Part shown: in pieces, positions 13,875 through 17,894 of the stretch
Position numbering within the stretch: the first letter of the stretch is position 1
How the letters are laid out: each line of letters begins with the position of its first letter
NCBI GenBank assembly: GCA_016200955.1
Contig: JACQDU010000086.1
Span: forward strand, 1-17,894
Length of the DNA: 17,894 nt
DNA from: a bacterium
GTDB lineage: Bacteria; Planctomycetota; J058; JACQDU01
Direction: 5' to 3'
The notes under the pieces: model-generated
What the model was told of the DNA's origin: nothing
Databases searched by the model: none
The model's input: only the letters and a program-made list of their open reading frames with translations
Translations under genes and position numbers: made by a program

Positions 13875-14242
13875 GAACGGTTCCCCCCAGACAGAGAGGG
13901 GAGAGGACGGCAAATCCCGTGCGCCGGCGGCCCGAGGCCTTCGAGCCTCCATGCCGGCTCGACTTAGAGGCCCGTGCGGCGCCCGCTCGCGCGTCCGTGG
14001 GCCGACAAACTCCCAGAAGCGGGGACGGGCGGTGAGCCTGACGCCGGCGTGACGGTCGAGGCCGTCTCACGGGAACGGCAGATGCCACTCTCTAAGGCGG
14101 CGACGCCCTCGCCGTCTAGGGGCGGGGCGACGAAAGTCGCCCCACGCAGCGCAAGCACGGCTCTGGGATCACCCGACGCCATGCCTACCATCACGGCCGG
14201 CTACGCCGCCCTGCCCTCGAGCGGGCTTAGGCCAACACGCTC
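13875..14242. other. 368-base hairpin-rich intergenic region between GH18 and PilZ genes
   Basis: No convincing coding region lies here; a 90-codon plus-strand frame (13974-14246) has no family resemblance. It does contain several potential RNA stems. These are GAGGC/GCCTC (13934-13949), the palindrome 14041-14050, and GTGACGG/CCG-TC-TCAC with a 2-base bulge (14049-14070). The strongest is GGGGCGAC-GAAA-GTCGCCCC (14124-14143), enclosed by GCCGT/ACGGC (14111-14115, 14157-14161). GGC-TCT-GGG-ATCA-CCC-GAC-GCC follows. I could not match it to a known RNA family. It would form the 5' leader of the GH18 mRNA and the 3' region of pilZ if transcribed on the minus strand. Confidence 0.5.
14124..14143. 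other. Perfect 8-bp hairpin with GAAA tetraloop
   Basis: GGGGCGAC pairs with GTCGCCCC around a GAAA loop on the plus strand, a GNRA tetraloop. On the minus strand the loop reads TTTC. No T-run lies on either side. It sits about 100 bases downstream of the pilZ stop, so it may belong to pilZ termination or to a separate structured RNA. Confidence 0.6.
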
Positions 14243-14761
14243 CTAGCGCTTGATCCGGCGCGTCTTGATCTGATGAGAGATGAGGAATCGATCGAGCGTC
14301 GTCCGGTGCTCGGGCTCGAGCTGCTCGAACTGGACGCCGAGCTCGTAGAGCTGGGGCTCGGTCGCGCGCGTCCAGCGGAGGCTCGCGAGCGCCTTGACCG
14401 GCTTGTAACCCGGCGCGATCACGTTCATGCCGAGGAGGATCGAGCCCTCGCCGAGCTTCGGGAGCCACGAGGTGTCGGGGACGGTGCCCATGAAGAGCGC
14501 TCCGCCCTTCGAGAGGTTGATGATCTTCCCGGTGTAGACCTCGGAGCTCTTCCAGCCCGGGAGCTTCGAGAGGAACTTGTAGCGCACCTCGAGGTTGTCG
14601 CCCGCACCGAAGCGGACGCGCGCGGCGCGCCGCTGCTCGGAGTCCGACATGCCTCCCGGCCCGCCGGTGGTCGCGGGGGGGCCGCCGGGCTGCTGCGGTT
14701 CCTTCTTTCCGCCGCCTTGGGGCGGAGGACCCTTGCCTGTCGGGGGATTCTTTCCGTTCAC
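14243..14761 (-). CDS. PilZ-domain protein (probable cyclic-di-GMP receptor)
   Basis: This is a 172-aa protein from GTG 14761, which has AGGAG 12 bases upstream. A longer frame starting at TTG 14821 is unlikely because that TTG is the -35 element of the promoter. The first 40 residues are a Pro/Gly/Gln-rich linker. The PilZ domain follows with the cyclic-di-GMP signature RRAAR (Arg44, Arg48) and the NLSKGG motif (Asn82, Ser84, Gly87, matching D/NxSxxG). The beta-barrel strands continue through LGEGSILLGMNV, VKALASLRWTR and YELGVQFEQL, and a C-terminal helix ends RRIKR. Both ligand motifs are intact, so binding of cyclic-di-GMP is expected. Partners are unknown; neighbours are a secreted GH18 enzyme and phosphofructokinase. 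It diverges from the phosphofructokinase gene. Confidence 0.88.
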   Translation of the reverse strand: MNGKNPPTGKGPPPQGGGKKEPQQPGGPPATTGGPGGMSDSEQRRAARVRFGAGDNLEVRYKFLSKLPGWKSSEVYTGKIINLSKGGALFMGTVPDTSWLPKLGEGSILLGMNVIAPGYKPVKALASLRWTRATEPQLYELGVQFEQLEPEHRTTLDRFLISHQIKTRRIKR

Positions 14762-14791
14762 AGGGTCCAGTTTCTCCTGGGAGGGGGGCGG

Positions 14792-14821
14792 AGAATAGCA
14801 AAAGCGCGAGAGAGTCTTCAA
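14792..14821 (-). promoter_or_regulatory. Extended -10 sigma-70-type promoter of the PilZ gene
   Basis: On the minus strand TTGAAG (14816-14821) is followed after 18 bases by TATTCT (14792-14797), preceded by TGC, an extended -10. Initiation would be near 14785, leaving AGGAG (14774-14778) and GTG 14761 in the leader. This argues against translation starting at TTG 14821. Confidence 0.5.
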
Positions 14822-14843
14822 GCAAGCCGGTTCTTCTCCCGGG

Positions 14844-14849
14844 TATGAT
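14844..14849 (+). promoter_or_regulatory. -10 element TATGAT upstream of phosphofructokinase
   Basis: TATGAT lies 20 bases before the preferred TTG start 14869 and contains the ATG at 14845 that the longer frame would use. No convincing -35 is seen at 17 bases; TTCAAG (14817-14822) is 21 bases away. It is divergent from the PilZ promoter. Confidence 0.35.
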
Positions 14850-14868
14850 CCCGCCCTCGAGGGACTGC

Positions 14869-15969
14869 TTGAAGATCGGCGTGCTCACGGGAGGCGGCGA
14901 CGCTCCGGGCCTCAACGCCGTCGTGAGAGCGATCGTGAAGTCGGCGATCTGCGAGTACGGCTCGGAGATCGTCGGGATCCTGAACGGCTTCGGCGGCCTC
15001 CTCTCGCCGCCCTCGGTGCGCCCGCTCTCGCTCCACGACGTGAGAGGGCTCGTCGCGCGAGGAGGCACCGTCCTCGGAACGACCCTGCGCGCGAACCCGT
15101 TCGCGATCGAGGGAAAGGACCGCTCGAAGGAGGTCCTGGACAGCGTCCGGTGGCTCGGGCTCGACGGCCTCGTCGTGATCGGTGGGCAGGGGTCCCTCAC
15201 GATCGCTCACCGTTTCTCGGAGAAGGGGCTCAAGGTCGTCGGAGTCCCGAAGACGATCGACAACGAGCTCGCCGCGACGAGCGTCTCGTTCGGCTTCAAC
15301 ACCGCCGTCGCGACGGCGAGCGACGCGATCGACAAGCTCCAGACGACCGCCGAGAGCCACCACCGCGTCATGTTCATCGAGGTCATGGGGCGCAGCACGG
15401 GCTGGATCGCCCTCGCCTCCGGGATCTCGGGCGGCGCGGACGTGATCCTGATCCCCGAGATCCCTTACCGGATCGAGCGCATCGTGGAAAAGATCCACGA
15501 GAGGAAGCTCCAGGGCCGCGAGTACACGATCGTCGTCGTCGCCGAGGGCGCCTTCGAGGAGGGCGGGAGCCCGTCTTACATGGGAGAAGACGAGCGAAAG
15601 CCTCCCGAGGACCGCCGGCTCATCGGCGCCGCCGAGAGGGTCGCTCGAGCCGTCGGCGCCGCGACCGGCCTCGACTGGCGCGTGACCGTGCTCGGCCACC
15701 TCCAGCGAGGGGGAGTGCCGACGCCCCACGACCGGATCCTCGCGACACGCTTCGGCGCGGGAGCGGTCCGGGCCGTCCAGGAGAAGGCCTTCGGCAAGAT
15801 GGTCGCGATCGACGGCGCCCAGATGCACCTGGTCCCTCTCGCGGAGGCGATCTCGAAGGTCAAGCGCGTCTCTCCCGAGAGTGAGCTCGTCTGGACCGCG
15901 CGTGCCCTCGGGATCTCCCTGGGCGCGCAGGTTGCGGCGAACGGGAGCCACGCGAGCCTCGATGGTTGA
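14869..15969 (+). CDS. 6-phosphofructokinase (PfkA superfamily) with atypical donor-site residues
   Basis: This glycolytic enzyme phosphorylates fructose 6-phosphate using ATP or pyrophosphate. I choose TTG 14869 (366 aa): GAGGG lies at 14859-14863, and the protein then begins MKIGVLTGGGDAPGLN, just as the family does. The longer frame from ATG 14845 would start inside a -10 box. Preserved are the catalytic Asp131 in PKTIDNE, VMGRSTGWIALASGI, EGAFEEGG and GHLQRGGVPTPHDRILATRFG. PKTIDN, GWIAL and ATRFG resemble the mixed ATP/PPi (group III) branch. The donor loop reads GGQGS, where ATP enzymes have GGDGS and PPi enzymes GGDDS: Gly at the second position favours ATP, but the Mg-binding Asp is Gln107. 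Glu133 also replaces the usual Asp in TIDND. The donor is therefore uncertain. Confidence 0.92.
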   Translation: MKIGVLTGGGDAPGLNAVVRAIVKSAICEYGSEIVGILNGFGGLLSPPSVRPLSLHDVRGLVARGGTVLGTTLRANPFAIEGKDRSKEVLDSVRWLGLDGLVVIGGQGSLTIAHRFSEKGLKVVGVPKTIDNELAATSVSFGFNTAVATASDAIDKLQTTAESHHRVMFIEVMGRSTGWIALASGISGGADVILIPEIPYRIERIVEKIHERKLQGREYTIVVVAEGAFEEGGSPSYMGEDERKPPEDRRLIGAAERVARAVGAATGLDWRVTVLGHLQRGGVPTPHDRILATRFGAGAVRAVQEKAFGKMVAIDGAQMHLVPLAEAISKVKRVSPESELVWTARALGISLGAQVAANGSHASLDG

Positions 15970-15996
15970 GCGAACCCGCGCGCTCGCTGGTATAAC
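15966..15996 (+). promoter_or_regulatory. Extended -10 promoter for the S41 protease gene
   Basis: TGGTATAAC (15988-15996) is a near-consensus extended -10. TTGAGC (15966-15971), overlapping the phosphofructokinase stop, is 19 bases upstream, so the extended -10 probably carries most of the strength. Initiation near 16003 gives a leader of about 27 bases. Confidence 0.5.
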
Positions 15997-16029
15997 GGTG
16001 CGTATCTACCCTCGGCGGGGGCTCCTCCC

Positions 16030-17894
16030 ATGCGCACGCTCACCTCGCGCGGTCTCGCGCGCGCGCTCCTCCTCCTGGCGGCCTCGCTGCCGGCCCTCGC
16101 GTCGGCGGACGGGCCGAGCGGGTCTCCTCCTTCTCCCGCGCAGAACCCGCCGGCCGCGGTCTCCTCTCCCACGACCCCTCAGCCTTATCTCTGGAAGAGC
16201 ACGAACCTCGAGCGGTCGAAGCGGGTCGTCGAGGAAGTGATCGAGAAGCTCAGGACCCTCCACGTGGACCGCGAGAAGCTCACGGACGAGAAGTGCCGCG
16301 AGGCCGCGATCGAGGCGCTCCGCGACCACGTGGGCGGGCGAGGGAACGGCTTCCACCTCCTCGAGGGCAAGCCTCGCGACGACCTCCGCCACGCCCTCGA
16401 GCCCGGCCGCGTGAGGGAAGGCGACCTCGACCGCTGTTACCAAGTCCTCGACACGCTCCTGTGGGACGAGAAGAAGGGCCCGCGTTCGCCCGAGGAGGCG
16501 TGGACGCTCACGGACGTGCTCGCGCGCGGGGCGATCGCGGCGACGGGAGATCCCTTCACGCAGTTCATAGACCAGCGGATGCTCGCGCGCCTGGCGGCCC
16601 TCAGCCTGTTCGGCGATCACGTGAAGGGCTACGGCCTCAAGCTCGTGGACGGCGTCAAGATCGTCGACGCGCACGGGGTCTGCACGATCGACCACATCTT
16701 CCACGGCTACGACGCCCAGGAAGAAGGGCTCCAGGAAGGCGACACGATCGTCGAGATCGACGGGCGGCCCGTGACTCTCATGACGCGCGACGAGATCTAC
16801 CGGCGCGTGAACGGAGACACGAAGATCCGCCTGAGGATCTTCCGCGAGGGCTTCTCCCGCGGCCACGACGTCGACCTGGAAGCCCGCGTTCCTTCCTCGC
16901 CGAACGTCGTGTCCGAGCTCCTCCCCGGAGGAGTCGGCTACGTCCGGATCGACACCTTCGTCTCGCAGACCGGCGACGAGGTGGACTCGGCCCTGAAGCA
17001 GCTCGAGAAGCAGGGCCTCCGCTCGCTCGTGCTCGACCTGCGCGACAACCCGGGCGGCTCCGTCGCGGCCTGCATGAGCGTCGCGAGCATCTTCCTCGGC
17101 GGCGGCAAGATCGTCGCCCTGACCGAGAGCGCGGCGCGGAACGGCGGCGTCGAGGGGCTCGTACCCTCCAAGCTCGTGACGGTCGCCGATCCCGCCACGC
17201 GGCCGGCCTGGCCCATGATCGTCCTCGTGAACGGCGGCAGCTCGAGCGCGAGCGAGATGCTCGCGGCCGCCCTGCGCGACGTGAGGACGAACGCTCCGAC
17301 GCGAGTCCTCGGAACCAAGACCTGGGGCAAGAGAGTCGGCCAGAGCCCCGTCTACGTCGCGAGCGCGAACGGCGAGCGGTTCATCCTCATGTCGACCTTC
17401 CGTTACCTGACCGAGAAGGAGAACGAGAAGGCGCGGAAGGAGCAGGCCCCGCGGAAGGTCCTCCCCGACATCGACCTCCCGCCCGCTCCCCTGACGCCCG
17501 CCGAGCAGGAAGAAGTCCTCCGCCTCCGCGGCGAGGGAGCGTTCGAGCGCTACGTCAGGATCCACGGCGCCCCGACGGCCGAGATCCTCCTCGCGCTCGC
17601 GAAGGACGACGAGGGGAAGGTCGAGCGCTACCCGGGCTTCGACGCCTGGGTGCGCACGCTCGACACGACTCTCTCGCACGACGTGCTTCGCCGCGAGCTC
17701 CGGGGAGAGCTCCGCTCGTGGGCCCAGCTCGAGAAGGGCCGGATCTTCCGAGCCGACCTGCGCGACGACGTCCAGCTCCGGAGAGCGCAGGAGCTGCTCG
17801 CGGAGCAGCCGGCGCCGCCGCAGCCTCCCGCCCCTCCGCCGGCCCAGCAGCCGCCCGCGCAGCAACCGGCCGTCGCTCCCGCGCCGCCCGCGCC
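16030..17894 (+). CDS. S41 carboxyl-terminal processing protease, 3' end beyond window
   Basis: This is a Ser/Lys-dyad protease that cleaves exported proteins near the C-terminus, with the PDZ domain recognising the substrate. The frame opens at ATG 16030 (GGCGGGGG upstream) and is still open at the last base, giving 621 visible codons. Residues 1-26 are a signal peptide (MRTLTSRGLARALLLLAASLPALASA). A helical domain follows, then a PDZ domain (roughly residues 205-285: YGLKLVDG, AQEEGLQEGDTIVEIDG). The S41 core contains GGVGYVRIDTF, LVLDLRDNPGG, NGGSSSASEM (nucleophile probably Ser406) and GTKTWGKRVGQ (general base Lys434). A further roughly 130-residue helical region after the core turns into a Pro/Gln/Ala-rich low-complexity tail at the window edge (from about 17806). 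It would act in the periplasm or at the envelope. It has its own promoter downstream of phosphofructokinase. Confidence 0.93.
   Translation, partial: MRTLTSRGLARALLLLAASLPALASADGPSGSPPSPAQNPPAAVSSPTTPQPYLWKSTNLERSKRVVEEVIEKLRTLHVDREKLTDEKCREAAIEALRDHVGGRGNGFHLLEGKPRDDLRHALEPGRVREGDLDRCYQVLDTLLWDEKKGPRSPEEAWTLTDVLARGAIAATGDPFTQFIDQRMLARLAALSLFGDHVKGYGLKLVDGVKIVDAHGVCTIDHIFHGYDAQEEGLQEGDTIVEIDGRPVTLMTRDEIYRRVNGDTKIRLRIFREGFSRGHDVDLEARVPSSPNVVSELLPGGVGYVRIDTFVSQTGDEVDSALKQLEKQGLRSLVLDLRDNPGGSVAACMSVASIFLGGGKIVALTESAARNGGVEGLVPSKLVTVADPATRPAWPMIVLVNGGSSSASEMLAAALRDVRTNAPTRVLGTKTWGKRVGQSPVYVASANGERFILMSTFRYLTEKENEKARKEQAPRKVLPDIDLPPAPLTPAEQEEVLRLRGEGAFERYVRIHGAPTAEILLALAKDDEGKVERYPGFDAWVRTLDTTLSHDVLRRELRGELRSWAQLEKGRIFRADLRDDVQLRRAQELLAEQPAPPQPPAPPPAQQPPAQQPAVAPAPPA

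Noticed and set aside
12669..13952. GH18 gene starting at ATG 13952 (427 aa)
   Set aside because: That start would place an Arg-rich 26-residue leader before a normal lipoprotein-like signal; GTG 13874 has a strong ribosome-binding site and yields the signal at the N-terminus.
13875..14242. Cyclic-di-GMP riboswitch in the GH18 leader
   Set aside because: I looked for the conserved GGGCAAACC / GACGCAAAGCC / GGTAGGTAGC-like blocks on both strands and did not find them in order.
13974..14246. A 90-codon plus-strand open frame in the GH18-PilZ gap
   Set aside because: Low-complexity Ser/Pro/Arg composition, no family resemblance, and it runs through several strong hairpins; chance open frames are common at this GC content.
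14243..14821. PilZ gene starting at TTG 14821 (192 aa)
   Set aside because: The TTG is part of a -35 element, the extra 20 residues have no family match, and GTG 14761 has a better leader.
16006..17865. A 619-codon minus-strand open frame opposite the S41 protease
   Set aside because: It is the antisense shadow of a clearly real gene with catalytic motifs; its own translation is Arg/Glu/Asp/Val-rich without motifs.

Overview
The window is a GC-rich (roughly 70% G+C by eye), gene-dense bacterial chromosome segment. There are no rRNA or tRNA genes, no CRISPR array and no recognisable transposase. Exported proteins with cleavable signals, a transmembrane serine/threonine kinase, a SpoIIE/RsbU-like domain, a PilZ protein, a sigma-54 activator and a DUF3604 gene suggest a large-genome environmental Gram-negative-type bacterium. 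Planctomycetota, Myxococcota or Acidobacteriota-like lineages would fit; I cannot decide among them from sequence alone.

Layout. Bases 2-652 (+) are the 3' part of a sigma-54-dependent activator. A membrane Ser/Thr kinase follows (783-2351, +), and each of these two genes ends in a GC-rich hairpin. Bases 2499-5709 (+) form a tight four-gene exported-protein cluster: a HupE/UreJ-type ectodomain protein without its membrane domain, a DUF3604/PHP-fold protein, and two tandem SurA-N-like proteins without a PPIase domain. Stop/start overlaps or very short gaps point to one transcript. An exported alpha/beta-hydrolase follows (5781-6662, +). On the minus strand lies a probable operon, read right to left: a zinc-knuckle protein with a decayed SpoIIE-like phosphatase domain (9168-10415), nadD (8484-9122) and asnS (6686-8470).

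Beyond this, an acyl-CoA dehydrogenase (-) and an RluA-type pseudouridine synthase (+) diverge from a shared promoter region. This gene pair is flanked by two copies of a CCGCAGAG/CTCTGCGG palindromic repeat. Next come a lipoprotein-like GH18 chitinase-family protein (-), a 368-base intergenic stretch rich in hairpins, a PilZ gene (-), a divergent phosphofructokinase (+) and an S41 carboxyl-terminal processing protease (+) that runs off the right end.

The most notable items are these. (1) The asparaginyl-tRNA synthetase loses its usual C-terminal end just after motif 3. It continues into two related helical modules, a Pro/Ala-rich linker and an acidic DEDEDLPF tip like that of single-stranded-DNA-binding proteins. 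(2) The HupE-ectodomain/DUF3604/SurA-N cluster lacks both the membrane domain and the PPIase catalytic domain expected from the families. (3) The SpoIIE-like protein has lost most of its metal-binding aspartates. (4) The phosphofructokinase has unusual residues in its Mg/phosphoryl-donor loops. (5) There is a pair of dispersed palindromic repeats and an unexplained structured intergenic region.
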